In this document: piece after piece, positions 26,223 to 35,306 of the stretch
How positions within the stretch are numbered: the first letter of the stretch is position 1
How the letters are laid out: every line of letters starts with the position of its first letter
Assembly (NCBI GenBank): GCA_944349415.1
Contig: CALVMX010000009.1
Location: 1 to 42,596 of the forward strand
DNA: 42,596 bases
Source of the DNA: an uncultured Clostridia bacterium
GTDB taxonomy: Bacteria; Bacillota; Clostridia; Christensenellales; UBA1242
Direction: 5' to 3'
The notes under the pieces: model-generated
Databases searched by the model: none
Seen by the model: only the letters and a program-made list of their open reading frames with translations
Told to the model about the DNA's origin: nothing
Made by a program: the position numbers and the translations under genes

Positions 26223-26251
26223 ATTATAGCATAATTTATATCAAATAGCAA
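26223..26251 (-). promoter_or_regulatory. Promoter of the Rho-like gene
   Basis: On the minus strand TTGCTA (26246-26251) and TATAAT (26223-26228) are 17 bases apart, with an extended TGC. Confidence 0.78.
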
Positions 26252-26334
26252 ACGTTTTCGACAAAATTAGCCTAATTTTTTACAAAATTATTTATAAGCA
26301 AAATATGCTCTTTTAGTATTTAGGTTGAGTTATA

Positions 26335-26369
26335 TTGCATAATACACTATATATTGTGGTGTTATGTAA
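26335..26369. repeat. Small palindromic repeat family R, copy 2
   Basis: TTGCATAATAC at 26335-26345 pairs with GTGTTATGTAA at 26359-26369, with two G-T wobbles. The first 13 bases are identical to copy 1 at 16397. Confidence 0.7.
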
Positions 26370-26486
26370 TAAAAATGACAATTTTGCCTTATTTATAGTA
26401 TTCTCCAAAATTTACAAATTTTATAAGATTTTTATATTTTATTGTAAATTCAATGTCGAATTTTGTCTATACAAGATAAAAGAGAA

Positions 26487-26516
26487 TGAATATTTTTAGT
26501 AATTAATCAAATACTA
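26487..26516 (+). promoter_or_regulatory. Candidate forespore (sigma-F/G) promoter of spoIVB
   Basis: TGAATA at 26487-26492 and AATACTA at 26510-26516, 17 bases apart, resemble the sigma-F/G pattern (TGNATA, CATNNTA), and spoIVB is a known sigma-G gene. The ATG begins six bases after the -10 box, implying no leader. Confidence 0.45.
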
Positions 26517-26521
26517 TAAAA

Positions 26522-27682
26522 ATGAAAAAAAATTTTGGGGTGTTTTACAGTTTTTTATGTTGTCTTGTGATAGTGCTTATTGTTATGCCTATTATCGACG
26601 TATATTCTATAGAAGAAAATTTTCTAGTAAGCTATGACGATATCGAAACAGCAAATGACAATGGCGTTTTTGGAGCTTACATAAGTGGGGAATTAGAGCA
26701 AAAAGAGCAAAGTGTGGGTTCAGATAAAACGAAAACAGGCGAGGTTGTTTTTAAACTGTTTGGCTTTATTCCTATTCGCAAAGTTTCGGTTATTATGGCA
26801 AGTGACGATGATTATTACATTGGAGGAGTTCCTATTGGGCTTTCTATATTTTCCGATGGTGCTATCGTTATAAATGACAATGGCAGTGAAAGTATTAAGG
26901 AAGGTGACATAATCACAAAAATTGATGGTGTAAATTTTAATGATATTGAAAACATTGAAAGCATGTTAAAAGATAACGATGAAGTTGAGGTTACATATCT
27001 TCATAAAAACAAAGAATTAAAAACGCTCTTAAAGGTGAAAAATGACAACAACAAATACAAACTTGGTTTCACTGTGAAAGATAATGTAACAGGAATTGGG
27101 ACTTTAACTTTTGTTAATAGCAAAACTGGAGAATATGGAGCGTTAGGGCATGCCATTGTGGAAGAAGCAGGGGGAAATATAGTTCCTGTAAGTAGCGGAA
27201 ATGTTTATGCTTGTAATTTGATAGGCATAACAAAGGGCGAAAAAAATAATCCTGGTCAACTTCGTTGCGTTTTTGTTCAAAATTCCAAGAATAAAGGCAC
27301 CATTGAAGATAATGACAAGTTTGGTATAACTGGTGTTATGAATAATTTAGACGGCTTGGTCGATGAAAATCTTACGGCAAAAATTGGTGGTCGTTTTTCG
27401 GTTACACCTGGCAAGGCGACTATTGTGAGTGACATAAGCGGAATAAAAGAGGAATATGAAATTGAAATTATAAAAGCTAATTATCAAAAGAAAGCGAATG
27501 ACAAGAGTCTAATTTTTAGAGTGAAAGATAAAAGACTTTTGAATTTGACTGGAGGAATTGTTCAAGGCATGAGCGGTTCTCCTATTATGCAAAATGGTAA
27601 AATTGTTGGAGCAGTGACGCATGTTTTCCTTTCTGACCCTACAAAAGGTTATGGTGTTTATACCGACTGGATGGTGGCATAG
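26522..27682 (+). CDS. spoIVB: SpoIVB peptidase
   Basis: SpoIVB is a forespore-secreted S55 serine peptidase that starts the SpoIVF cascade activating sigma-K. The 386-residue protein has an N-terminal membrane anchor (about 8-25), a PDZ domain with PIGLSIFSDGAIVI and EGDIITKIDGV (about 100-170), and the peptidase domain. That domain carries GALGHAI, with catalytic His 210, and VQGMSGSPI, with catalytic Ser 351. Length is slightly short but complete. There is no ribosome site. The stop codon is followed at once by element C. Its neighbours here are a recombinase and a Rho-like gene, not spo0A. Confidence 0.95.
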   Translation: MKKNFGVFYSFLCCLVIVLIVMPIIDVYSIEENFLVSYDDIETANDNGVFGAYISGELEQKEQSVGSDKTKTGEVVFKLFGFIPIRKVSVIMASDDDYYIGGVPIGLSIFSDGAIVINDNGSESIKEGDIITKIDGVNFNDIENIESMLKDNDEVEVTYLHKNKELKTLLKVKNDNNKYKLGFTVKDNVTGIGTLTFVNSKTGEYGALGHAIVEEAGGNIVPVSSGNVYACNLIGITKGEKNNPGQLRCVFVQNSKNKGTIEDNDKFGITGVMNNLDGLVDENLTAKIGGRFSVTPGKATIVSDISGIKEEYEIEIIKANYQKKANDKSLIFRVKDKRLLNLTGGIVQGMSGSPIMQNGKIVGAVTHVFLSDPTKGYGVYTDWMVA

Positions 27683-27685
27683 GGA

Positions 27686-27778
27686 GGGCAAAATCACTTT
27701 TGCAACGCAAATTCAAGTTTCCAAATTTGGAAACTTGAAACGCTTTCCAAAACATTGGAAAGCGTGGTGATTTTGCCC
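27686..27778. repeat. Four-way-junction palindromic element, copy C
   Basis: The outer 12-bp stem GGGCAAAATCAC (27686-27697) pairs with GTGATTTTGCCC (27767-27778). Inside are a small hairpin TTTGC/GCAAA (27699-27711), a perfect 28-base palindrome (27712-27739) and an 11-bp hairpin, ACGCTTTCCAA paired with TTGGAAAGCGT (27740-27765). Base 27766 is unpaired before the closing arm, as in copies A and B. It starts three bases after the spoIVB stop. Confidence 0.9.
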
Positions 27779-27816
27779 ATATTTTCACAAAAATTTTCTT
27801 AACAGTTTATAAATCC

Positions 27817-27845
27817 TTGGAAAAAAAATTTGAATTTGATATAAT
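27817..27845 (+). promoter_or_regulatory. Promoter giving a leaderless recombinase mRNA
   Basis: TTGGAA at 27817-27822 and TATAAT at 27840-27845 are 17 bases apart, with an extended TGA. The A of the start codon is seven bases after the -10, where transcription would begin. Confidence 0.78.
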
Positions 27846-27851
27846 ACAAAT

Positions 27852-28898
27852 ATGAAAACTTTAACTTATTTTGAAAAACGTGATTTGAAAAATATGGAAA
27901 AGATAGGAAAGTATTTGGAAAAACTTCCTGAGTATTGTTACGACTTTATTACAGGAATTGAACAAAACACTTCTTCACTTACTCGCGTGAACTATGCCAT
28001 GGATATTTCCATATTTTTTGAGTATATTTCAAAGTATTTATTTAAAAAGGACCCTCAAAGCATAACTTTACAGGATTTAGACACGATAGAAGCTCGAAAT
28101 ATTGAAAGCTACTTGTCCTATTTATCTTTTTATCAAATTGATGATAAGGTATATAAAAACACAGAAAATGGAAAAGCGAGAAAGCTGGCAAGTGTGAGAA
28201 GCTTTTTTAAATATCTTTTTGACCACGATATGATCTCAAAAAACGTGGCGAGCAAAGTGCCAACACCAAAACTTCACTCCAAAGAAATTATCCGCCTAGA
28301 AAATGATGAAATAGAAAGAATGTTAGATGCAGTTCAGACGCCAACAACTTTCACGGAGAGACAAAAAAGTTACAATAAAAACACAAAAGTCAGAGACAAT
28401 GCCATTGTCACACTCTTTCTAGGCACCGGCATAAGAGTAAGCGAACTTGTCGGACTCAATGTTGATGACTTTGATTTTTCACAAAATGCTTTTAAGGTGA
28501 CACGAAAAGGTGGAAATTCCACAATTCTATATTTTCCAAACGAAGTCAAATACGCTCTTACTGAATGGTTGGAAATAAGAAAAACTCTTCCTATTGATGA
28601 AAATGAAAAAGCTCTTTTTATTTCTCTTCAAAATAGGCGTATTTGCACGAGAGCAGTGGAAAATTTAGTGAAAAAGTTTGCTAGAGAAAGTGCTCCATTA
28701 AAGAAAATATCTCCACACAAACTTCGTTCTACTTTTGGCACAAACTTATATCGTGAGACTAATGATATATATATTGTTGCAGATGTTCTAGGTCACAAAG
28801 ATGTTAACACAACAAGAAAACACTATGCTGCCATCAGTGAGGATATGAGAAAGGGGATCGCAAAGAAAATCAAAATAACTAACAGTTTATATGAATAA
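27852..28898 (+). CDS. XerC/XerD-family tyrosine recombinase
   Basis: Xer recombinases resolve chromosome dimers at dif sites, though relatives also serve mobile elements. The 348-residue protein has an N-terminal SAM-like core-binding domain (about 30-130). Its catalytic domain shows the full set: Arg 195 in GTGIRVSEL, Lys 219, His 289 and Arg 292 in HKLRSTFG, His 315 in LGHKD and Tyr 325 in RKHYAAI. No ribosome site precedes ATG 27852. In Bacillus the equivalent gene lies between topA and hslV; here it is elsewhere and no xer gene sits at that place. No dif site was recognised. Confidence 0.9.
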   Translation: MKTLTYFEKRDLKNMEKIGKYLEKLPEYCYDFITGIEQNTSSLTRVNYAMDISIFFEYISKYLFKKDPQSITLQDLDTIEARNIESYLSYLSFYQIDDKVYKNTENGKARKLASVRSFFKYLFDHDMISKNVASKVPTPKLHSKEIIRLENDEIERMLDAVQTPTTFTERQKSYNKNTKVRDNAIVTLFLGTGIRVSELVGLNVDDFDFSQNAFKVTRKGGNSTILYFPNEVKYALTEWLEIRKTLPIDENEKALFISLQNRRICTRAVENLVKKFARESAPLKKISPHKLRSTFGTNLYRETNDIYIVADVLGHKDVNTTRKHYAAISEDMRKGIAKKIKITNSLYE

Positions 28899-29115
28899 CA
28901 AAATATAGTGTGTTATGCGGTGCATACTACACTATATTTTCTTTATATCTTCAAAAAACATACTGTCTAAATTTTCAAAATGCCTTAAAAAAAGATATTA
29001 TTCAAGCTTTCCAAGAAAATGTGTGGAAATGGAATTTTTCGACATTTTTGGAAAATTTTAGGGAGTATATAATAAATATTAGACATAAAAAGATATTTTT
29101 TATATGTCATATTAT
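28899..29115. other. Most of the 324-base intergenic region before tig
   Basis: It holds the copy 3 palindrome, a single TTCGACA at 29038 and AT-rich sequence. A short reading frame from 28910 begins inside the palindrome and has no ribosome site; I do not consider it a gene. Confidence 0.65.
28900..28940. repeat. Small palindromic repeat family R, copy 3, inverted layout
   Basis: A 19-base arm at 28900-28918 pairs with 28922-28940 with two mismatches and a 3-base loop. The right arm shares 19 of 20 bases with the inverted right half of copy 1. In copies 1 and 2 the GC ends point outward; here they meet at the centre. Confidence 0.75.
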
Positions 29116-29144
29116 TTGCTTTTTAATAAAATTTGTGATATAAT
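29116..29144 (+). promoter_or_regulatory. Promoter of tig-clpP-clpX
   Basis: TTGCTT at 29116-29121 and TATAAT at 29139-29144 are 17 bases apart, with an extended TGA. A leader of about 70 bases follows. Confidence 0.78.
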
Positions 29145-29222
29145 CTGCATAGTTTTGCCAAGATTTACAATTCTCCCCATTTGTATTTGGCAAAAAAATC
29201 ATAAAAAAAGGACAAAAGATAT

Positions 29223-30494
29223 ATGTTTAAACACGAAATTAATGGAACAAAAGTCATCATAGATGTGAAAATTGATGACAAAGAATGGAATGAAGGTGTT
29301 AACAAAGTTTATGAGAACACTAAATCAAAATTTAATGTGATAGGCTTCAGAAAAGGCCATGCACCAAAGAAAGTTATTGAACAACAATACGGTGATGATG
29401 TTTTCTATGAGGATACATTGGATTACTTTATCCGTAAATCACTCAATGAATTTTTAAATGAAAACCCAAAACTTGAACCTGTTTCTTATCCTAACACAAA
29501 ATTAGGCGAATATGTTGTCGGAGATGGTATTTCTTTTACTATTGAATTTGACATAATGCCAGAATTTAAACTTCCAAAATACACAGGTCTTGAATTTACT
29601 CAAGAAAGCTCAAAGGTTTTAGATAAGGAAATTGAACATGAAATACATCACTTACTTGAAGATAACGCTACTTTCAATAGTGTGGACAGAGAAAGCAAGT
29701 TAGGTGACCAACTCATAATTGATTTCGTAGGTTCTATTGACGGTGTAGAATTTGAGGGAGGTAGAGCGGAAAACTTTCCTTTAGAACTTGGTTCACATTC
29801 TTTCATAGACACCTTTGAGGACCAACTCGTTGGCAAGAAAAAAGGCGAAAATGTTGATGTTAATGTAAAATTCCCAGATGACTATCCAGCAAAAGAATAT
29901 GCCGGCAAAAAAGCACTATTCAAAGTGACAATTAAGGACATAAGAGAAAAAGCTCTTCCAACATTTGATGACAAATTTGTGTCAGATGCGACAGAATTTG
30001 AAAATGCTGAAGAGTATAAAAATCATATTAAAGAGCATATTCAATCTATGAAGGCAGAAAGAGCCGATTATGATGTTAAACACAACATTCTAAAACACAT
30101 TGTTGACAACACAGAAATGGAAATTCCTCAGTCTTTAATTGACATGGAAGTGGACAGCAATGTTCATCAACTTGAAGATGCTTGCAAGATGTATCAAATG
30201 GACATCAACGATTATCTTTCTCGCATGAACACCACTTTAGAGGACTATAGAAAAAGTTGCGAAGAAAGAGCAAAAACAAACATTAAATCACGCTACATTT
30301 TGAGACAAATTATTGATGAAAACAACATTTCTGCATCGGCAAAAGAAATCGACGCAAAAATTAAAGAATTACCAGATTTAAGAGGTAAGAAAGAAATTAC
30401 AAATGAAGATAGAGTTTATGCTGAAAACAGCGTTTTACTTGACAAAACTTATAATTTCTTAAAAGAAAATAATAAAATTATTACAAAAGAATAA
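29223..30494 (+). CDS. tig: Trigger factor
   Basis: Trigger factor is the ribosome-bound chaperone that meets nascent chains. The 423-residue protein has the ribosome-docking motif GFRKGHAPKKVIE near residue 42, a central FKBP-like domain (about 145-235, with LGDQLIIDFVGSIDG and LGSHSFIDTFEDQLVG), and a helical C-terminal chaperone domain. AAAAGGAC precedes ATG 29223. It heads an operon with clpP and clpX, the usual order. Confidence 0.96.
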   Translation: MFKHEINGTKVIIDVKIDDKEWNEGVNKVYENTKSKFNVIGFRKGHAPKKVIEQQYGDDVFYEDTLDYFIRKSLNEFLNENPKLEPVSYPNTKLGEYVVGDGISFTIEFDIMPEFKLPKYTGLEFTQESSKVLDKEIEHEIHHLLEDNATFNSVDRESKLGDQLIIDFVGSIDGVEFEGGRAENFPLELGSHSFIDTFEDQLVGKKKGENVDVNVKFPDDYPAKEYAGKKALFKVTIKDIREKALPTFDDKFVSDATEFENAEEYKNHIKEHIQSMKAERADYDVKHNILKHIVDNTEMEIPQSLIDMEVDSNVHQLEDACKMYQMDINDYLSRMNTTLEDYRKSCEERAKTNIKSRYILRQIIDENNISASAKEIDAKIKELPDLRGKKEITNEDRVYAENSVLLDKTYNFLKENNKIITKE

Positions 30495-30542
30495 GATATA
30501 AAATGTCCTTAAATTTTTCATTAAAAGATAAAGGAGGCTATT

Positions 30543-31142
30543 ATGCTAATACCTATGGTTGTTGACCAAAATGGTGCAAATGAAAGATCTTATGATATTT
30601 ATTCAAGGCTTTTGGAGGATAGAATTGTCTTTTTGACAGGCGAAGTAAATGATGCGTCTGCAAATATAATTATTGCTCAACTTATTTATCTTGAAGGCAA
30701 AAATCCAGACAAGGATATATTCTTGTATATCAACAGTCCTGGCGGTTCGGTAAGTGCTGGAATGGCAATTTATGACACAATAAAGTATATTAAATGCGAT
30801 GTTTCCACAATTTGTATTGGACTTGCCGCATCTATGGGAGCTTTCCTTCTTTCAAGCGGAACAAAAGGTAAACGTTTCGCTCTTCCAAACAGCGAAATAA
30901 TGATTCACCAACCACTTGGAGGCGCACAAGGTCAAGCAAGCGATATTGAAATTCAAGCACGTCATATTCAAAAGATAAAAGCAAAATTAAACAAAATTTT
31001 AAGCGAAAACACAGGAAAATCTTTGGAAGTTATTGAAAAGGATACCGATAGAGACAATTATATGTCTGCTGAAGAAGCAAAAGAATATGGTCTAATTGAC
31101 AATATTTTCTACACAAGAAAGATAGACAATGAAACAAAATAA
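30543..31142 (+). CDS. clpP: ATP-dependent Clp protease proteolytic subunit
   Basis: ClpP forms the two-ring protease core fed by ClpX or ClpC. The 199-residue protein carries the triad: Ser 97 in GLAASMGAF, His 122 in MIHQPLGG and Asp 171 in [27 protein letters not shown] is the typical N-terminus. AAAGGAGG precedes ATG. clpX follows after 14 bases. Confidence 0.98.
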   Translation: MLIPMVVDQNGANERSYDIYSRLLEDRIVFLTGEVNDASANIIIAQLIYLEGKNPDKDIFLYINSPGGSVSAGMAIYDTIKYIKCDVSTICIGLAASMGAFLLSSGTKGKRFALPNSEIMIHQPLGGAQGQASDIEIQARHIQKIKAKLNKILSENTGKSLEVIEKDTDRDNYMSAEEAKEYGLIDNIFYTRKIDNETK

Positions 31143-31156
31143 ATTATAGGGGTTTT

Positions 31157-32446
31157 ATGAAAGATATTGATGTTGTATGTTCCTTCTGTGGAAAACCACA
31201 AAAACAGGCAAAAAGATTAATAGCAAATCCGACAGGCGACGCATATATTTGTGACGACTGCGTGAGAATTTGTGCTGATATTATTAAAGAAGAAGCGGTT
31301 AAAATCAAAGTTTTTAAAGATTTAGAGATTCCTTCGCCAAAGGAAATCAAGAAGAGTCTTGATAACTATGTCATAGGTCAAGAACAGGCGAAGAAAGTTT
31401 TATCTGTTGCTGTCTTTAATCATTATAAACGCATTAACTATAATTATCACAACAAAATTGATGGAACAAAGAAAAACAATAAAAATGCACTCGAACTTGA
31501 AAAGAGCAATGTCTTGATGATAGGTCCAACAGGTTCTGGTAAAACACTGCTTGTTAAGACGCTTGCCAAAATTTTGGATGTGCCGTTTGCTTGTGCAGAC
31601 GCTACAACCTTGACAGAGGCAGGTTATGTTGGCGAAGACGTTGAAAATGTGCTTTTAAAACTTATCCAAAATGCCGATTATGACATTGCCAAAGCTGAAA
31701 GAGGAATTATTTATATTGACGAAATCGATAAAGTCTCAAGAAAAAGCGAAAATCGCTCGCTTACTCGTGACGTAGGTGGAGAAGGTGTTCAACAAGCACT
31801 TTTAAAAATTATTGAAAGCACGGTTGCTTCTGTTCCGCCACAAGGTGGAAGAAAACATCCTCATCAGGAAATGCTTCAAATTGACACCACCAACATTCTT
31901 TTTATCTGCGGAGGAGCATTTGTCGGACTTGACGACATAATCTATAAACGTATGGCTTCTTCTTCACTTGGATTCAATGCTCAAATCAAAAATTCCACTG
32001 AAAGAGCAAAAATCAACTATTCAAAGGATGTTCAGCCAGATGATTTAATTAAATTTGGACTTATTCCAGAATTTGTCGGCAGACTTCCAATTATTACTGG
32101 TCTTGATAATCTTGACGAAGTGGCTTTGAAGAAGATTTTGGTTGAGCCAAAGAATTCTTTAATTAAACAATACACAGAACTTTTCAAAATGGATGGTTTT
32201 GAGCTTGAATTTGAAGATGACGCTCTGTCATATGTGGCTCATAAGGCTATTGAACTCAAAACTGGTGCTCGTGGTATAAGAACTATTATGGAAACACGTA
32301 TGACCGAACTTATGTTCGACCTTCCAGATCCAAAAATCTATTCAAAAGTAATTATTACACGAGATTTTATGGCTGGCACAAGCGACCCAATATTAATTAA
32401 AAGAGAAGAAACATCTCTTCCAAAAGCTGCAGGTGGCGAACAATAA
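31157..32446 (+). CDS. clpX: ATP-dependent Clp protease ATP-binding subunit ClpX
   Basis: ClpX unfolds substrates and passes them to ClpP. The 429-residue protein has the N-terminal zinc-binding domain (Cys 8, 11, 32 and 35), Walker A GPTGSGKT at 123-130, Walker [10 protein letters not shown], and the ClpP-docking IGF-loop region in its usual place. Its position after clpP fits. The ribosome site is short (AGGGG). Confidence 0.97.
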   Translation: MKDIDVVCSFCGKPQKQAKRLIANPTGDAYICDDCVRICADIIKEEAVKIKVFKDLEIPSPKEIKKSLDNYVIGQEQAKKVLSVAVFNHYKRINYNYHNKIDGTKKNNKNALELEKSNVLMIGPTGSGKTLLVKTLAKILDVPFACADATTLTEAGYVGEDVENVLLKLIQNADYDIAKAERGIIYIDEIDKVSRKSENRSLTRDVGGEGVQQALLKIIESTVASVPPQGGRKHPHQEMLQIDTTNILFICGGAFVGLDDIIYKRMASSSLGFNAQIKNSTERAKINYSKDVQPDDLIKFGLIPEFVGRLPIITGLDNLDEVALKKILVEPKNSLIKQYTELFKMDGFELEFEDDALSYVAHKAIELKTGARGIRTIMETRMTELMFDLPDPKIYSKVIITRDFMAGTSDPILIKREETSLPKAAGGEQ

Positions 32447-32570
32447 GATTTTTAAATTTTCTTTGCAAATAAGGAAATAAAATAACTAAATTTAAAATAA
32501 TATTAATTTACTTCTCTATAATTCATATAAAAAGATTATTTTATATAAATTATAAACAATATTTAATCGA

Positions 32571-32602
32571 AAATTGACAAGAGCACTCTCTTGTCTTTTT
32601 TC
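32571..32602 (+). terminator. Terminator after clpX
   Basis: GACAAGAG (32576-32583) and CTCTTGTC (32588-32595) form an 8-bp stem with a CACT loop and a T-run. Confidence 0.93.
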
Positions 32603-32622
32603 TTTTTCTCATTAAAATCGTT

Positions 32623-32650
32623 TTGAAGAGAAGAAAAAAAATGCTATAAT
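32623..32650 (+). promoter_or_regulatory. Promoter of comM-dprA-topA
   Basis: TTGAAG at 32623-32628 and TATAAT at 32645-32650 are 16 bases apart, with an extended TGC. Confidence 0.75.
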
Positions 32651-32679
32651 CAAATTTGTAAGTTATTTTAGGAGTAAAC

Positions 32680-34224
32680 ATGTTATCAAAATTAAAAAGT
32701 TTTGGACTTCAGGGCATAAATGGTTTTTTGGTGGAAATAGAAACAGATTTAGTTGGAGGAGTTCCTCATTTTGAACTTGTAGGACTTGGCGACACTGCAG
32801 TTAAAGAAGCTAAAGAGAGGGTAAAATCTGCTATAAAAAACAGTGGCTATGAATATCCAGTTAAGCACACCACGGTGAATTTAGCACCGGCTGATATTAA
32901 AAAAGAAGGACCAATTTACGATTTGGGGCTGGCAATTGGAATATTGTCTGCAAGCGACCAAATTAAAACTAAGAGATACAAAGATTTTATTTTTTTAGGC
33001 GAACTTTCACTAGATGGAACAATAAAAAAAGTAAAAGGTGTTCTGCCGATGCTGATAAGTGCAAGGACACAAGGCTATACCAAATTTATCATTCCTTATG
33101 AAAATAGAGAAGAGGCAAGTTTTATTTCCAATATGGAGATTTTTGCCTTTAAAACGCTTTCCGATGTAGTAAATTACTTAAATGGTATGGAAAATTTCTT
33201 GTATGCTTATGTTGTAAAAACAAAATCCTACGAAGAAATTGCCAAGACTAGCACCAATAAACTTGATTTTGAAAATGTTAAAGGTCAGAAAATGGCTAAA
33301 CGCGCTTTAGAAATTGCCGCTGCAGGAGGGCATAATGTTTTGATGATAGGGCCTCCAGGAAGTGGTAAAAGTATGCTTGCCAAATGTTTTTCTGGCATTT
33401 TACCAAATCTTACCTTTGAAGAAGCACTTGAAGTCACAAAAATTCACTCTATCGCTGGCGAACTTGATTTAAAAAAGGGGATAATAACAGAACGTCCTTT
33501 CAGAACTCCTCATCACACAGCAACATCTGTCAGCTTAACCGGTGGAGGAATACATAGTAAACCTGGCGAAATCAGCCTTGCTCATAACGGTGTTTTGTTT
33601 TTAGACGAATTTCCAGAATATTCAAGACAACTTATTGAAACATTGCGACAACCGCTTGAAGATGGCTATATAACAGTCGCTCGTGCTAATCAGACAATAA
33701 CATATCCGGCATCGTTTACACTCATCGCAAGTATGAATCCTTGTCCTTGCGGTAATTATGGTTCAAAAGATAGAGAATGCACCTGCACTCCAACACAAAT
33801 TCATAAATATCTCTCTAAATTGTCAGGTCCAATTATGGATAGAATTGATATTCATGTTGAAGTTGACAACATTTCTTATCACGAACTCAGTGCAGAAAAC
33901 AAAGAGGAACCAACAAGCAAAATCAAAGAGCGAGTGGACAAGGCGAGAGCTATCCAACTTGAAAGATTTAAAAATGAAAAAAATTATAACAATGCTAAAA
34001 TGTCCGTTCCGCAAACAAAAAAATATTGTAAACTTTCCAAGTCTTGCCAAGATTTAATGGAAATTGCTTTTACTAATTTAAAATTAAGTGCAAGAGCTCA
34101 TGACCGCATCTTGAAAGTTGCAAGAACGATTGCCGACTTAGAAGGCGTGGAAGATATTCAACCAAATCATATTGCAGAAGCAATTTCCTATCGCGGTTTA
34201 GATAGAAAGTATTGGAGTGTGTAA
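32680..34224 (+). CDS. comM: YifB/ComM family Mg-chelatase-like AAA+ ATPase
   Basis: ComM-type helicases promote branch migration of incoming DNA during transformation. The 514-residue protein has the ChlI/Lon-like N-terminal domain (about 1-165), Walker A GPPGSGKSM, Walker B VLFLDEFPE, a zinc-like patch CPCGNYGSKDRECTC and a C-terminal helical domain. It overlaps the start of dprA (TAATG). The comM-dprA-topA arrangement is common in Clostridia. Presence of these genes alone does not prove competence. Confidence 0.94.
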   Translation: MLSKLKSFGLQGINGFLVEIETDLVGGVPHFELVGLGDTAVKEAKERVKSAIKNSGYEYPVKHTTVNLAPADIKKEGPIYDLGLAIGILSASDQIKTKRYKDFIFLGELSLDGTIKKVKGVLPMLISARTQGYTKFIIPYENREEASFISNMEIFAFKTLSDVVNYLNGMENFLYAYVVKTKSYEEIAKTSTNKLDFENVKGQKMAKRALEIAAAGGHNVLMIGPPGSGKSMLAKCFSGILPNLTFEEALEVTKIHSIAGELDLKKGIITERPFRTPHHTATSVSLTGGGIHSKPGEISLAHNGVLFLDEFPEYSRQLIETLRQPLEDGYITVARANQTITYPASFTLIASMNPCPCGNYGSKDRECTCTPTQIHKYLSKLSGPIMDRIDIHVEVDNISYHELSAENKEEPTSKIKERVDKARAIQLERFKNEKNYNNAKMSVPQTKKYCKLSKSCQDLMEIAFTNLKLSARAHDRILKVARTIADLEGVEDIQPNHIAEAISYRGLDRKYWSV

Positions 34225-35297
34225 TGAATGACAGAAAAAAATTTTTAGTTTTATTTTCCATTCTAGAATTTAGCAAGACAAAAATAGAAAAAGCTTTTGA
34301 AATTATTAATCGTAAAAATATTGAAAGTGTTGAAAATCTAATTGATGACGTGGACTTTACAGGTCTTATGTCCACAGAAGAATATCACAATTTTGTCAAG
34401 AAAAGCGATGAAATTTTTTCCTTAATCAACGATATGGAAGATAATGGCATAGTGGTTTTATCACAAGAGGATGAAGATTATCCAAAAGCAATGTTGGACC
34501 TTGAAGATGCTCCTAAAATTCTTTATGCCAAAGGAGATTTAAGTCTTTTAAATAAAAAAGGAATCGCCATTGTGGGTACTCGTATGCCTTCCAATTATGG
34601 AACCTATGTTACCAATAAATTTGCCGAGGATTTAGCTAAGGCTGGACTTGTGATTATCAGTGGGCTTGCTTATGGAGTAGATTCAATTTCGCACAAAAAG
34701 GCTCTTGAAGTTGGCGGAAAAACTATTGCCGTCTTAGGAGGAGGTTTTGATCACATATATCCTGAGGCACACACAAATTTGGCTAAAGAAATATCAGAAA
34801 AAGGGCTTTTAATTTCCGAATATCCACCTACGGCGAGACCAACCAAGTTTTCTTTTCCAAGAAGAAACAGAATAATCGCTGGACTTTCTATGGGAGTTTT
34901 GATCACTGAAGCGGGTGCTAAAAGTGGAACGATACATACCAAAGAGTTCGCCTTAGATTATGGCAGAGATTTATTTGCCGTTCCTGGAAATATAAATTCT
35001 TCCAAAAGTGAACTACCTAATGCTCTTATAAAATCAGGGCAAGCGGAATGTGTGCTTTCTGGAAAAGATATTTTGGAATATTATGGCATAGACATAGAAA
35101 AGGAAAACAAAAAAACAATTTCTCTTAATTTTGATGAGCAGTTAATTTTGGATATTCTTAAAGACAGCGAAAAAGATTTTGATGAAATTGCAAAAAAATC
35201 CAATATTTCTGTAAATATTTTGAATAGTTATTTGACAACTTTGGAAATTCGTGGTTTAATAAAAAGAATGCCAGCAAAAACATATATGTTGAATTAA
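34224..35297 (+). CDS. dprA: DNA-processing protein DprA
   Basis: DprA loads RecA on incoming single-stranded DNA. The start is ATG 34224 (MNDRKKF), seven bases after GGAG and overlapping the comM stop; an in-frame ATG at 34212 lies before that site and is not used. The 357-residue protein has the Rossmann core with IAIVGTRMPSNYG, SGLAYGVDSISHKKAL, GGGFDHIYPEAH and FPRRNRIIAGLS. A C-terminal winged-helix domain (about 290-357) follows. Confidence 0.95.
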   Translation: MNDRKKFLVLFSILEFSKTKIEKAFEIINRKNIESVENLIDDVDFTGLMSTEEYHNFVKKSDEIFSLINDMEDNGIVVLSQEDEDYPKAMLDLEDAPKILYAKGDLSLLNKKGIAIVGTRMPSNYGTYVTNKFAEDLAKAGLVIISGLAYGVDSISHKKALEVGGKTIAVLGGGFDHIYPEAHTNLAKEISEKGLLISEYPPTARPTKFSFPRRNRIIAGLSMGVLITEAGAKSGTIHTKEFALDYGRDLFAVPGNINSSKSELPNALIKSGQAECVLSGKDILEYYGIDIEKENKKTISLNFDEQLILDILKDSEKDFDEIAKKSNISVNILNSYLTTLEIRGLIKRMPAKTYMLN

Positions 35298-35306
35298 AGG
35301 AGTAAA

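Larger units (their letters stand above)
26196..26460. promoter_or_regulatory. Cluster of TTCGACA motifs around the Rho-like promoter
   Basis: TTCGACA occurs at 26196-26202, 26217-26223 and 26257-26263, and inverted at 26454-26460. The first three lie on the same strand 21 and 40 bases apart, close to two and four DNA turns, and flank the promoter. It reads like operator sites for an unknown regulator. Confidence 0.5.
26264..26521. other. Rest of the 342-base divergent intergenic region
   Basis: Between the Rho-like start (26179) and spoIVB (26522) lie the promoter and motif cluster listed separately, the copy 2 palindrome and the candidate spoIVB promoter. No credible small gene was found in either direction. 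Confidence 0.7.

Noticed and set aside
26180..26251. N-terminal extension of the Rho-like protein to 26251
   Set aside because: The extra codons run through the promoter -10 and -35 boxes, and a strong AAAGGAG site precedes ATG 26179.
26246..26263. A LexA (SOS) box near the Rho-like promoter
   Set aside because: CAAACGTTTTCG lacks the four-base spacer of the Gram-positive CGAAC-N4-GTTCG site.
28910..29143. A 77-codon reading frame before tig
   Set aside because: It begins inside a palindrome, has no ribosome site, overlaps the tig promoter and shows no recognisable protein features.
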